DNA of 46,495 bases from assembly GCA_030748805.1 (NCBI GenBank), contig JASMLG010000026.1, forward strand, positions 1-46,495, given 5' to 3'. Below, one piece after another: positions 1 to 8,322 of this stretch; position 1 is the stretch's first letter; every line of letters starts with the position of its first letter. This DNA comes from Phycisphaerales bacterium. GTDB taxonomy: Bacteria; Planctomycetota; Phycisphaerae; Phycisphaerales; SM1A02. A program made the position numbers and the translations under genes. The notes beneath the pieces were generated by a model. It did not search any database. It had not been told where the DNA came from and saw only the letters and a list, made by a program, of their open reading frames with translations.

Positions 1-597
1 GATAAACAAAAACTTCATGACCACATCATTGCAGCAGCAAATGGTGACGAGATTTCTTGGAGATTTATCGTTGACTCATACGCAAATAGGGTTTTCGCCT
101 TGATACGATCAAAGTGTGCTAATGAAGATTTAGCTGAGGAAATCACACAATCTACCTTTTGCACTGTTGCCCAAAAATTGCAAGATTACACTGAAACAGG
201 CAAATTTGAAGCATGGCTCTTCAGAATCGCTATGAACCGCATGAGAGACGAGATGAGGCGTCGCAAGCGCCACGCAGTACCGATGGAGAATGAGATGATA
301 GGAGTTCTCTCAAGCGGTATATCGGACGTACAAGAGGATGATGAGGTCGCAATTGAAATACAGCGGCTCAGAGCGGCAATAAGGCAGCTATCAAGTTCTG
401 ATCAGGACATCATTCATATGCGACATTCGGCTGGAATGAGTTACAAACAGATTGCTGAGGCCCTTGGAGAGCCGTTGGGCACTGTATTAGCTCGACAGCA
501 CCGTGCATTGAAAAAATTGAGAGGATATATGGATTGTGACGGCAATCTTCAAAAGTCCTCAAATAAAGGGGCAATTAATGAAGGAGATAATCGTTGA
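1..597 (+). CDS. ECF-type RNA polymerase sigma factor (5' end cut by window edge)
   Basis: Directs RNA polymerase to a specific promoter set; extracytoplasmic-function sigma-70 family. The reading frame is open back to base 1 with no stop, and the upstream codons extend a sigma region 2 helix (WRFIVDSY just before a TTG at 100), so the true start lies outside the window and TTG-100 is not the start. Region 2 continues through LAEEITQSTF and the FEAWLFRIAMN/RMRDEMRRRKRH core-binding and -10 recognition stretch. Region 4 is a helix-turn-helix around YKQIAEALGEPLGTVLAR. Thirteen bases separate it from the next gene, a membrane protein that is probably its anti-sigma factor. Regulon unknown. Confidence 0.9.
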   Translation, partial: DKQKLHDHIIAAANGDEISWRFIVDSYANRVFALIRSKCANEDLAEEITQSTFCTVAQKLQDYTETGKFEAWLFRIAMNRMRDEMRRRKRHAVPMENEMIGVLSSGISDVQEDDEVAIEIQRLRAAIRQLSSSDQDIIHMRHSAGMSYKQIAEALGEPLGTVLARQHRALKKLRGYMDCDGNLQKSSNKGAINEGDNR

Positions 598-610
598 ATA
601 GGAGCTCGTT

Positions 611-1177
611 ATGGAACATGAGAACAGACATTTTGAAGAGATGACGCCAGAAGATCAACAACTTAGTGAACTTCTTGATGTCGCGTTGAAAGTAGTTGCT
701 CCTGAAGGACTTTCAGAACGAATTGCTAACGCATCTCTCGATTCGTTGAACGATAAATTGAATGACCAACTTGAGGTTGCCTGCGCTATCCCAGAAAGAA
801 CTGGTCTAGCCGATCGATGTTTTAAAGCATCGGTTTCCTCATTACAGGTTGAAAACGAACCGATTGCAGTTATTACACCAATTGAAGAGAAATCAAGGTG
901 GTATCAGGTAGCCCTTGCTGCTTGTCTTGTATTTGCGGCATTAGTTGCAATACGACTTGGCACACAATCGCAACCAACCACATTTGACAATAAAACGGTT
1001 GCGAGTAATGAAGTACTCAGTGTTGAAGAAGAGGGCTTACTTCTTGAGGACTTAAACCTTAGTGAATACACATATCTCGCAGATACTAGAGAACTAGCCT
1101 TTGCTGATGTTACTGAGAGTTTTAACTCGCTTCGAGACGACATTGAATTGTGGCAGCATGGTTTGTTTACAGAGTAA
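611..1177 (+). CDS. Probable membrane anti-sigma factor
   Basis: 188 residues with a soluble, acidic N-terminal part (1-95), a single predicted membrane segment at about 97-115 (VALAACLVFAALVAIRL) and a short extracytoplasmic tail. The position directly after an ECF sigma gene, in the same direction, and the cytoplasm-membrane-outside layout fit a transmembrane anti-sigma factor that sequesters the sigma factor. No zinc-binding HxxxCxxC signature of the ZAS domain is visible, so the family assignment rests on context and topology. The GGAGCTCGTT before the ATG gives a usable ribosome binding site. Confidence 0.6.
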   Translation: MEHENRHFEEMTPEDQQLSELLDVALKVVAPEGLSERIANASLDSLNDKLNDQLEVACAIPERTGLADRCFKASVSSLQVENEPIAVITPIEEKSRWYQVALAACLVFAALVAIRLGTQSQPTTFDNKTVASNEVLSVEEEGLLLEDLNLSEYTYLADTRELAFADVTESFNSLRDDIELWQHGLFTE

Positions 1178-1203
1178 CAAATCGTGATGTACGGAGAACA
1201 ACG

Positions 1204-1968
1204 ATGAAATGCATAATAATTATTGGTGCATTTTTTACTCTAATTTATTTTGGACTTGGCATGACTCAGCACGTTAGTTCATCTACTTATGGTATTGAAT
1301 GCTCATCGCAATGTATCGCGATGCTTTTGCAGCAGGACTCTCCTTTGCCAGAGCGTAACAGTGGAAATCACCCACAGATGATTGATAGGGCCAGACCTGA
1401 CCGCAAGATGCGTGGCGACAAGCCACCCGTAGACGGCAGAGGTCCAGGCGCAGATCGACCTATGACACAAAACATGATTGAACATGTTATGGCTGTTGCA
1501 AAAGAGGTTGATCCTGAACTTGCTGAACAACTTTCTTCTATTTGCGAGAAGGACCCAGATGCATTTGAAAAGATAGTTCGACGACAAGGTCGCCGCATGG
1601 GTTCGTTTATTCGTCTTCGTGATTCAGACCCTGAATTATTTGAAGTAAAAGTTGCTGAACTTAAAACCGATGCAGAAATTTTTCATCTTGCAGATGAACT
1701 ACGAGGAAAAGATGTAAACGATTCGTCAATCCAAGGTCATCTTGCAAACTTGCGGGGACTCGTTCGTGCGAAGATGGGATTGTCAATACGTGTCCAGTCA
1801 CTTTATATTGAGCGATTGGAACACCACCTAGAGGGACTTCGTGGACGATTAGAAGATACAACAATTAGATTTGACGAGATTGTAGAAGAAAGAGTCAATC
1901 ATCTTCTCAGCGGGGATTACAAGGAAAAGCCAAAAGAATCAAATGATTCAACGCAATTAGTTGATTGA
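1204..1968 (+). CDS. Exported alpha-helical protein of unknown function
   Basis: About 254 residues. The start at 1204 is preferred over a GTG/ATG further up because it gives a clean signal peptide (MKCIIIIGAFFTLIYFGLG), avoids overlap with the preceding gene, and is preceded by GGAGAACAACG. The mature part has a proline- and charge-rich stretch (about 50-95), then a long charged helical region (about 100-245) with heptad-like character. It follows the sigma and anti-sigma genes closely, so it could be a periplasmic sensor or target of that system in the manner of CpxP/heavy-metal-sensor proteins. This is inference only; I do not recognise the family. Confidence 0.65.
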   Translation: MKCIIIIGAFFTLIYFGLGMTQHVSSSTYGIECSSQCIAMLLQQDSPLPERNSGNHPQMIDRARPDRKMRGDKPPVDGRGPGADRPMTQNMIEHVMAVAKEVDPELAEQLSSICEKDPDAFEKIVRRQGRRMGSFIRLRDSDPELFEVKVAELKTDAEIFHLADELRGKDVNDSSIQGHLANLRGLVRAKMGLSIRVQSLYIERLEHHLEGLRGRLEDTTIRFDEIVEERVNHLLSGDYKEKPKESNDSTQLVD

Positions 1969-1989
1969 ATTCTTTACTATGTTCGCATA

Positions 1990-2895
1990 GTGACAACAAA
2001 AAATTTACACAAGCCAATAAAGCAATTTTTAGTACTTATTGTTTTTGTATCTCTAGTTAGTGGATTCATTTGGTCAATCTCTGATAACGGTAGTGGAAGA
2101 CGTTTTGAACGAACTAACGTTGAGCATGCTTTGATATCACCAACTTGGTGGTCAAATGATGGAACAGTAGCCATACTCGGAACAGATCAACTTGGAAGAG
2201 ATTTGTTATCTAGATGCATAGTTGGCGGAGCCATAAGCATAAGCGTAGGATTATTCGCTGCTTGTATTGCGGTGTTTCTTGGTACTGCTTGGGGGACTAT
2301 CGCGGGTATTTACGGTGGTAGGGTGGATACAACAATGATGAGAGTAGTTGATGTTTTGTATGGTTTTCCGTCAATTATGCTAGTTGTATTGATTACTCTT
2401 GCAGTGAACGGTGTTTTAAGTAGTTCGCTCATATCGCCAGTAGTACAAGAAATAGTAAACGTGGTTGCGCTTTTGATTGCAATAGGTGTTGTGAGTTGGC
2501 TTACAGTATCTCGTGTGATACGTGGACAAGTGCGTAGTATTATCGCACGACCAGAAATAGAAGCGTGTAAAGTTATTGGTGTTGGTCCAATTCGAACCTT
2601 TACGCACCATTTGTTTCCACCTCTTCTTGGGACAATTATTGTATATGCAACATTAACAGTGCCAACAGCAATTTTATCCGAAGCGTTTCTAAGTTTTCTC
2701 GGGATTGGGATTCGCGAACCGCTTCCAAGTTGGGGAAATCTTGCAGCAGATGGGTTGAGTCAATTAAATCCAGTCCATTCGAGATGGTGGCTTTTGTTTT
2801 GGCCATGTTTTTGTATTGCAATTACACTTGTGACACTGAATTGGTTTGGTCAAACGTTGAAAAAGCGCATGGACCCAAGGAGCACTACAACCTAG
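1990..2895 (+). CDS. OppC/DppC-type ABC transporter permease
   Basis: Inner-membrane subunit of a peptide/nickel-class ABC importer. The N-terminal OppC_N helix lies at residues 12-29, and the family motif GTDQLGRDLLSR at 64-75. About five further membrane segments follow between 78 and 288. The EAA coupling loop is at about 191-205 (EACKVIGVGPIRTF). The family C-terminal signature EAFLSFLGIGI..P.PSWG is at 231-249. The start is GTG. It lies 21 bases after the exported helical protein gene, and the next gene (the ATPase) begins immediately after its stop codon. The partner permease OppB and a substrate-binding protein are not in the window; they may precede the window or be encoded elsewhere. 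Confidence 0.9.
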   Translation: MTTKNLHKPIKQFLVLIVFVSLVSGFIWSISDNGSGRRFERTNVEHALISPTWWSNDGTVAILGTDQLGRDLLSRCIVGGAISISVGLFAACIAVFLGTAWGTIAGIYGGRVDTTMMRVVDVLYGFPSIMLVVLITLAVNGVLSSSLISPVVQEIVNVVALLIAIGVVSWLTVSRVIRGQVRSIIARPEIEACKVIGVGPIRTFTHHLFPPLLGTIIVYATLTVPTAILSEAFLSFLGIGIREPLPSWGNLAADGLSQLNPVHSRWWLLFWPCFCIAITLVTLNWFGQTLKKRMDPRSTTT

Positions 2896-3675
2896 ATGCA
2901 GGAGAATATCTTACAAATACAAAACTTAAGAGTATCATTCGGTTCACAAGTTGCCGTGAATGGAATTTCCTTCGATATTCCCAGAGAAAAAACAGTTGCT
3001 TTAGTTGGTGAATCTGGAAGCGGAAAAAGTGTTACGGCGATGTCTATACTTGGACTGTTGTCCAAGGCAGCAAACGTTACTGGAAAGATATGGTTTGAAA
3101 ACAACGAAATTGTAGAAAACAATAATTACAAATCAATTCGTGGACGCCAAGTTGCCATGGTTTTTCAAGAACCGATGACTTCACTAAATCCAGTTTTTAC
3201 AATTGGGGAACAAATTGAAGAAGTAGTACGACAGCACCACGATGTTTCAAAAAAAGAAGTACGCTCAATAACAATTGAACGGTTGAATGAGGTGGGGATT
3301 TCAAGTGATCGCGTTCGAGCATATCCTCACGAATTTTCTGGAGGAATGCGACAGAGAGTTATGATAGCGATGGCTCTTGCATCAGAGCCATCTCTTCTAA
3401 TAGCGGATGAACCAACTACTGCGCTAGATGCTTCAACTTCAAAACAGATAGTTGAACTAATCAACCAAGTGAAAATTAGTCATGGAATGAGTGTGCTTTT
3501 TATAACTCACGATCTCGGGTTAGTTTCAGCAGTCGCAGAGTACGTTTGTGTTATGAAGGGAGGAACAATTGTGGAATCAGGTAGGTCTGGTGAAGTTCTA
3601 ATGACACCCAAGAACGAGTACACAAGGCATCTACTTGAATGCAGGCCAGTTCTATCTACTGGGTATTCCCAATAG
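2896..3675 (+). CDS. OppD-type ABC transporter ATPase
   Basis: ATP-hydrolysing subunit expected to pair with the OppC-type permease just upstream (ATG follows the TAG directly). Walker A GESGSGKS at 38-45, Q-loop Q91 ([10 protein letters not shown]), signature FSGGMRQR at 147-154, Walker B LLIADEPT at 167-174 and switch H205 are all present, so it should be catalytically competent. At 259 residues it is shorter than classical OppD/DppD (about 320-340). It stops near [11 protein letters not shown] and lacks the C-terminal oligopeptide-transporter extension. No OppF partner follows. Confidence 0.9.
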   Translation: MQENILQIQNLRVSFGSQVAVNGISFDIPREKTVALVGESGSGKSVTAMSILGLLSKAANVTGKIWFENNEIVENNNYKSIRGRQVAMVFQEPMTSLNPVFTIGEQIEEVVRQHHDVSKKEVRSITIERLNEVGISSDRVRAYPHEFSGGMRQRVMIAMALASEPSLLIADEPTTALDASTSKQIVELINQVKISHGMSVLFITHDLGLVSAVAEYVCVMKGGTIVESGRSGEVLMTPKNEYTRHLLECRPVLSTGYSQ

Positions 3676-3720
3676 AAAAATAGCACTGCTTAACCACTGC
3701 AACCACAACAGGTTGTGAAT

Positions 3721-3731
3721 GTGACTGTCAC
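3721..3731. repeat. GTGACTGTCAC palindrome
   Basis: An 11-base odd-centre palindrome (GTGAC-T-GTCAC) in the gap after the OppD-type gene. The same core recurs inside a longer palindrome at 44194-44210. Function unknown; too short to rule out chance. Confidence 0.35.
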
Positions 3732-3824
3732 TTTGAAAGCGGAAAGTCGCGTTGATTTGAGTTAATAAAAACGTCCGAGAACTGAAAGGAATCGATCACT
3801 GTTTGGGTTGTAAGTATAGAACTA

Positions 3825-3886
3825 AGTAACTTGGACAAAGAGCATTGGGCTGATTCGAACCCCCGATCCTCAGCTTCCAAGTTACT
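3825..3886. other. Hairpin-forming intergenic element with tRNA-T-arm-like sequence
   Basis: AGTAACTTGGA (3825-3835) is perfectly complementary to TCCAAGTTACT (3876-3886); three more pairs follow outward after one mismatch. Inside, GCTGA (3849-3853) can pair with TCAGC (3870-3874). The loop holds GATTCGAACCCCC, the complement of a tRNA T-arm, but no cloverleaf can be drawn. It sits about 60 bases upstream of a small unknown gene and could be a regulatory leader or a small RNA. The remaining 3676-3946 sequence holds nothing else I can name except the short ORF listed separately. Confidence 0.45.
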
Positions 3887-3906
3887 CAGTCAATTTAAGG
3901 GGAACG

Positions 3907-3933
3907 ATGGCTTGGATGGTTATCGAAATATAG
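3907..3933 (+). other. Possible short upstream ORF (8 codons)
   Basis: ATG at 3907 follows AAGGGG at a 4-base spacing and reads MAWMVIEI before TAG at 3931-3933. It ends 13 bases before the ATG of the next gene, and that gene's own AGGAG (3936-3940) lies just past the stop. The frame differs from the downstream gene. It could couple translation, or be accidental. Confidence 0.25.
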
Positions 3934-3946
3934 GCAGGAGCCCAAA

Positions 3947-4354
3947 ATGGTACGAATAAAAAAAAATACTTTCAACCAGATAGTAAAACAATATACGAAT
4001 GACAGAACAGGCCAAACAAAACGTTTGGTGTGGAATTACATAAATTCCATGCAAAAAATCTACTTTGTTCAGTGTGGAAGGCGTGAATGCCCAGTCCCTT
4101 GGATTATGTTTGAAGAAGACATCCCCGTAGCAATGTTGTTTACCGATTGTGATCAAGCAATTCAAGCAGCAAATTCATGTATTGAAGATTGTGGCAACCT
4201 AAGAGTTGTTGGTCTTCCTACTAACGCAGCATCTATGTATGTAACTGCTATAGCAGCCCAAGGGGTAGAACACGTGTGTTTCAACCATGGACCTAATCGG
4301 TTTGATGCAACAATGGAAGAAGTTTTGATTTCTTTGGGTTCAATGTCAAGGTAG
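3947..4354 (+). CDS. Small cytoplasmic protein of unknown function
   Basis: 135 residues, start supported by AGGAG seven bases upstream. A basic N-terminus (about 1-30) precedes an alpha/beta domain with hydrophobic strands at IYFVQCG, VPWIMFEEDIPVAMLF and LRVVGLP. The second half (FTDCDQAIQAA ... FNHGPNRFDATMEEVL) resembles the layout of SseB-like domains, but similarity is too weak to name it. Its stop codon abuts the stop of the convergent gene at 4355 with no spacer, leaving no room for a terminator between them. Confidence 0.65.
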   Translation: MVRIKKNTFNQIVKQYTNDRTGQTKRLVWNYINSMQKIYFVQCGRRECPVPWIMFEEDIPVAMLFTDCDQAIQAANSCIEDCGNLRVVGLPTNAASMYVTAIAAQGVEHVCFNHGPNRFDATMEEVLISLGSMSR

Positions 4355-4660
4355 TTATGGCTGTAGTTCTCGACCTGTATCAATGTCCATTACAGACCAG
4401 TCAAAATGTTTTGCTAGTCGAACAATTGGTAGCCATGCAATTTCTTCTTCAATGATAAACAACAACATTTGATTTATGGGATCTTCTTCTGGAGGTAATT
4501 CGATTTTTATACCAGGTCCCCAGAGAGTGTTGTCACCTTCAATCTCAGACATAGTATTAAACCTAGAGAGCGAATCAACTATTTCAGATTTACTTCCCAG
4601 CGGGGTGCGTTTTCCATCGGAATCGGCGGTTCTTGATTGGATAACAAATTGCTTACTCAT
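4355..4660 (-). CDS. Small acidic protein of unknown function
   Basis: 101 residues; no signal peptide or membrane segment. A polar N-terminal region leads into a proline/glutamate stretch (IELPPEEDP) and a hydrophobic helix (INQMLLFIIEEEIAWLPIVRLAKHF). Its ATG overlaps the stop of the upstream response-regulator gene as ATGA, indicating translational coupling and a shared job. I do not recognise the family. Last gene of the acyltransferase-receiver run. Confidence 0.65.
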   Translation of the reverse strand: MSKQFVIQSRTADSDGKRTPLGSKSEIVDSLSRFNTMSEIEGDNTLWGPGIKIELPPEEDPINQMLLFIIEEEIAWLPIVRLAKHFDWSVMDIDTGRELQP

Positions 4661-5043
4661 GATTTATTTTCTTCTTGAAGTAGGCAGGATACAGTATCAA
4701 TGAGTCGGTCGAGTCCTACGGGCTTTATTAGATAAGCTGAAACACCAAGTGATTTCGCGTATGCCATGTGCCGTTTTCCCTGATTTGCAGTCACCATAAT
4801 CACGATTGGAGGAGATTGCATATTCTGAATTTCTTCAAGGACTAAGAATCCAGACCGTTTGGGTAACATCATGTCCAATATAATGGCATCGAGATTGTTA
4901 GAAGTTGCAACCGACACCGCATCGGTTCCATTTTCAGCAGTAAGAGTGTTCGCACCCTCTGCACGCATTGCCAAATCTATTGACTCAAGAATATCAAGAT
5001 CGTCATCAACAATTAGAATTGTGTATCCACTTAGACGTGACAT
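4657..5043 (-). CDS. Stand-alone response-regulator receiver domain
   Basis: CheY-like receiver without an output domain, 128 residues from the ATG at 5043. That start is preferred because it shares its A with the upstream stop codon (TAATG) and places the domain start correctly. Acidic pocket DDD at 13-15, phospho-acceptor D57 (IILDMMLP), T85 (VMVTAN) and K107 (YLIKPV) are all present, so phosphorylation should work. No histidine kinase is encoded nearby. It is coupled to a lipid A acyltransferase gene upstream and a small unknown downstream, an unusual setting that hints at signal-dependent control of an envelope function (inference). Confidence 0.88.
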   Translation of the reverse strand: MSRLSGYTILIVDDDLDILESIDLAMRAEGANTLTAENGTDAVSVATSNNLDAIILDMMLPKRSGFLVLEEIQNMQSPPIVIMVTANQGKRHMAYAKSLGVSAYLIKPVGLDRLIDTVSCLLQEENKS

Positions 5044-6059
5044 TATGATGGATGGTAACAAGAAGTTAGTTTTGTGATTTCATTATCCGTCATCCAAGGT
5101 AGCGATTCGAGTTGACGGATCATTTTTGAGGGTATTTGCTTTCCTTCAAGTTCAAAAGAAGGTCGACTTTTCCATCTACGATGGAGCCATAAATATTGTT
5201 CAGGGGCATTGCGAATCATCATCTCAATAGCTCGGTTATATCTTGCCGTAATGTAGTACAACGGGTCACTTTGTGACTCCCAGTCAGATGGTTCAATGAA
5301 ATCGAAGACATTAACTTCGTATTGGAAATTACCATCTACTCTCTTTGCGTGTACTGCGGCAATTGGGATTTTATAACGCATAGCAATTAATCCGATTGAC
5401 TTGTAAGTAGAAGCGAGTCGTCCAAAGAAGGGTACAAACACTCCTCTGTCGCCTGCATTTTGATCTGCGATAAACCCAACGCTTGTATTACTTTCGATAA
5501 GTTCTTGAATGACAGGTACTCCACCCCATTTGGTTACAATTTTTAACCCATATTTTTCTCTAATTCCAAGAATCCAATCGTTAATAAGTGGATTGTCAAG
5601 TGGTCTTGCCAGTGCAGCTATTGGATATCCAAGAACAGACAAAACATAACCGAGCAATTCCCAATTGCCGCAATGGCCTGTGATGAAAATTGTTGGCTGT
5701 TTATGAGATAATCGATCAACAATTTTATCTATGCCTTTGAATTTAACATGTTTATGTACTGTTGATGGGGTTATAAGTGACGGCATTTGTACGCTCTCAG
5801 CAATAAATAACTGAAACATATGCTCCATAGATTTTTTTGTTAACTTGACTGCACAATCTTCTGACAAATCTGGAAAACTCGCGCGGATATTAGACAGAGC
5901 ACGTTCACGCCTTTGAGAATCAAAACGATAAAAAAGAGTTCCAATGTATTTACTTGTTTGCATGTTCAGACCCATTGGACAGCACCCAACAACAGATGCG
6001 AGCGCGCGCAGCGGGAGATATTGTGACCACTGAGTAAATACGGACTGCTGGGGTGCCAT
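5043..6059 (-). CDS. Lipid A biosynthesis acyltransferase, LpxL/HtrB family
   Basis: Transfers a secondary acyl chain in lipid A synthesis or a related lipid at the inner-membrane cytoplasmic face. 338 residues, slightly longer than typical (about 300-320). The H-x4-E/D catalytic motif is H129-CGNW-E134. Family features also include DQNAGDRGVFVPFFG at about 210-225 and the C-terminal YLWLHRRWKSRP. The start codon at 6059 is followed by a short amphipathic or hydrophobic N-terminus. Its stop overlaps the start of the receiver gene. Together with lpxI in this window it argues for a lipid A-containing outer membrane. Confidence 0.88.
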   Translation of the reverse strand: MAPQQSVFTQWSQYLPLRALASVVGCCPMGLNMQTSKYIGTLFYRFDSQRRERALSNIRASFPDLSEDCAVKLTKKSMEHMFQLFIAESVQMPSLITPSTVHKHVKFKGIDKIVDRLSHKQPTIFITGHCGNWELLGYVLSVLGYPIAALARPLDNPLINDWILGIREKYGLKIVTKWGGVPVIQELIESNTSVGFIADQNAGDRGVFVPFFGRLASTYKSIGLIAMRYKIPIAAVHAKRVDGNFQYEVNVFDFIEPSDWESQSDPLYYITARYNRAIEMMIRNAPEQYLWLHRRWKSRPSFELEGKQIPSKMIRQLESLPWMTDNEITKLTSCYHPS

Positions 6060-6086
6060 TGAGGTTCAGCAACCGGAAAGTTGCAG

Positions 6087-7460
6087 TTACCTTGTACCTT
6101 GTCCAGTTAGGATGAATAGACGATTTGTATTAAGCACAGGAACTTGCTGCTTGTGAGCCTGATTAAGCAATTCTTCGTAATCTACGTATGCGGCTTTTTG
6201 TCTTATGTATGCATCTTCCATTGCTTTTGAAGGATTTTTTCCTAGCGGCCGCGGTTCTTTCGGAGCAATACCCAAAACGAGGAAATCTAAATCGCCAGGG
6301 AGGGACCCCGTGTCTTCGACAACCTCTCCTCCCCAACTCTCGATTTGGTTAACGATAAATTTGTTGCTTGGTTCTGGATTCCCGTCACCATCTGCGTCGA
6401 AATATCCATGAACTAAAAATGAATATTCATAGTTTGGATCATAAATAGCGTTTACTATTATGTTATCCCTAACAACTGGTTGGCTTGACGTTGATCTAGT
6501 AATCTTTGCTGTTGATGTTGTCTCGCCAACCTTGACTACTTCAATGCTTGCTTTACCTCTGGGAAAATCTCCGTTTTCACCAACTCGAAGTTGGGATTCA
6601 GAGTCGTATACTTCAAAGGTCATTCCATGTACAATTCGATCGTTTGAGCCACGATCAATAAAGACCACATTTCCGGTACTTACATCCAGCACTCGTCCAT
6701 CTACCAATTCGGCTGGCTTGACAGCATTCATACGACCAGATTCAACTCTATCTCGCAGATCCTCAACTGCTCCCTCAAGTCGAGAGTTTTCTTCTCGCAA
6801 TCGATCGATGTTCCTCTCAAGTAATTCTATGCGTCCAATATTTTCAAGTTTTACTTCTGCGAGTTGATCGTATCTGTTTGCAAACAGGTTGTCTACTCTG
6901 GTATTTAACTGTTTAGATTTTTCTTGAATTTCTATCCACTGATCCTTGACTGTTTGAACAGTTGTTTCAGAATCACGTACTTGATCATCAAGTTGATCTT
7001 CGAGGGATTTTATTTGATCTAATGCATTAGCTAGTTTGGTTTGTGTTGACTCAATTTCTGTTTGTCTGGAAGCAATCTGCCTTTCTAGATTCTTAATTGT
7101 AATTGCAAGAGGGCTTCCATTTGAGAAGTGTTTTGCTAGTTCAGTTTTGATTTCTTCTAGTTCTGCTGTTCTGTTACCAGTTAAAATATTGTTGCGCTCA
7201 ATAATTTGATTTTGCAAATATTTAACAGCGGATAGGTTACTTGCTTTAGAAAGCGAAACAATATTTTGAACATCGTCATCTCCACGTTCAGATTGTTTTG
7301 CATAGACCCTAAACTGTTCTTCGATCTTATCAACCGATTGAGCGTGCTCTCTACTACCAGCGTAGAAGACAATACTTAAAACCAAAAGAAAAACAGTAGT
7401 AAGAACAAAAACAACCAAAGATACGATGACGCCTGTTCCAGCGCCGCTACGAATAGCCAT
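6087..7460 (-). CDS. Single-span membrane protein with long coiled coil
   Basis: About 457 residues from the ATG at 7460, chosen over the TTG at 7475 because GGAGAG lies seven bases upstream. One membrane segment at about 10-35 is followed by an extended charged region (about 50-245) rich in heptads, strongly suggesting a coiled coil. A beta-rich domain follows (about 250-345: DGRVLDVSTGNVVFIDRGS) and then an alpha/beta C-terminal domain (FDADGDGNPEPSNKF ... LDFLVLGIAP). The topology suggests an envelope-spanning scaffold. I cannot assign a function. It sits 27 bases upstream of the acyltransferase gene. Confidence 0.75.
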   Translation of the reverse strand: MAIRSGAGTGVIVSLVVFVLTTVFLLVLSIVFYAGSREHAQSVDKIEEQFRVYAKQSERGDDDVQNIVSLSKASNLSAVKYLQNQIIERNNILTGNRTAELEEIKTELAKHFSNGSPLAITIKNLERQIASRQTEIESTQTKLANALDQIKSLEDQLDDQVRDSETTVQTVKDQWIEIQEKSKQLNTRVDNLFANRYDQLAEVKLENIGRIELLERNIDRLREENSRLEGAVEDLRDRVESGRMNAVKPAELVDGRVLDVSTGNVVFIDRGSNDRIVHGMTFEVYDSESQLRVGENGDFPRGKASIEVVKVGETTSTAKITRSTSSQPVVRDNIIVNAIYDPNYEYSFLVHGYFDADGDGNPEPSNKFIVNQIESWGGEVVEDTGSLPGDLDFLVLGIAPKEPRPLGKNPSKAMEDAYIRQKAAYVDYEELLNQAHKQQVPVLNTNRLFILTGQGTR

Positions 7461-7514
7461 AGTGGTACTCTCCAATAATCGAGTGCGGAAATACCGAACA
7501 CGACCTAATTTGTA

Positions 7515-7531
7515 GGACTTAACAAAAGTCC
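7515..7531. other. Small inverted repeat upstream of coiled-coil gene
   Basis: GGACTT (7515-7520) and AAGTCC (7526-7531) form a 6-bp stem with a 5-base loop. It lies between the nitroreductase stop and the coiled-coil gene start on the minus strand, so it could be a weak terminator or an operator. No T-run follows. Confidence 0.25.
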
Positions 7532-7580
7532 CGTTTGATATGAATGGGCAGTGTCTTTTGTTCTTGCCCGCGCGTCAAGT

Positions 7581-8312
7581 TCATTCTGTGATTGCCCCCA
7601 GTTTCTGGTACCAAAAAGCGGTTTTTTTCCTTCTGGGAGTCGAAAAAGTTTTTATGATTGGTTCTGACCAAGTATTTATTGAACCTCCTCTCTCCTCATA
7701 GTATGTGGATACTGTTTTGTCATAATCCTTAATCATGGAAATCATAGAGTCGTCATCTGGATAACAACCATCAAAAACCACAGCTTCAATTGGTAGTCGT
7801 GGTCTTGGAATCGGGTGTTCTGCTGGTTTCCCTATACAAAGACCAAAAAGAGGATACACACCAATTGGAAGTGATAATAATTCCGCGACTGCTGGTATGT
7901 CGTTGCGAATTCCTCCAACGTAACAAGTTCCATAGCCCATTGCTTCAAAACCTATAACAATATTTTGTGCAAATATAGAGGCATCTATAATTGAAAGCAG
8001 TAAGCTTTCAAAATTTGATTCATAGCAATAATCATTTCGTTCAACTAATAAACGATGTCGTTTAGTGTCTCCACAAATTACCATAAAGTGTGGCGCGTTT
8101 TCTACAACCCTTTGTCCTCCAGAAAGTTCTACAAACTTTTTTTTGATATCAGGGTCATTAATATTGAAGGCACAATATGCCTGAATGAATGAACTTGTCG
8201 CTGCTTTTTGTCCACAACGAACCGCTCTTTCAATATCCTCTTTGGGTATGGGATCATTTTTGAACGATCTTATAGTGTTGTGAGAAAGTAATAAATTGAT
8301 AGTGTCGATCAT
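7581..8312 (-). CDS. NfsA-like FMN nitroreductase family protein
   Basis: NAD(P)H-dependent flavin oxidoreductase of the nitroreductase fold, 243 residues, close to E. coli NfsA (240). The N-terminal family motif SHNTIRSFKNDPIP, the conserved central segment GFEAMGYGTCYVGGIRNDI and LPIGVYPLFGLCIGKPAE are visible. A C-terminal extension with basic residues (RRKKTAFW) resembles the NfsA tail. Natural substrate unknown; quinones, flavins and nitro compounds are typical for the family. It diverges from the lysine aminotransferase gene across a repeat-bearing intergenic region. Confidence 0.85.
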   Translation of the reverse strand: MIDTINLLLSHNTIRSFKNDPIPKEDIERAVRCGQKAATSSFIQAYCAFNINDPDIKKKFVELSGGQRVVENAPHFMVICGDTKRHRLLVERNDYCYESNFESLLLSIIDASIFAQNIVIGFEAMGYGTCYVGGIRNDIPAVAELLSLPIGVYPLFGLCIGKPAEHPIPRPRLPIEAVVFDGCYPDDDSMISMIKDYDKTVSTYYEERGGSINTWSEPIIKTFSTPRRKKTAFWYQKLGAITE

Positions 8313-8322
8313 GTTTGTATGC

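Noticed and set aside
3849..3886. tRNA or tmRNA on either strand
   Set aside because: The T-arm-like GATTCGAACCCCC and the GGGCTGATTC resembling a tmRNA 5' end are suggestive, but no acceptor, D-arm or anticodon arm can be paired.
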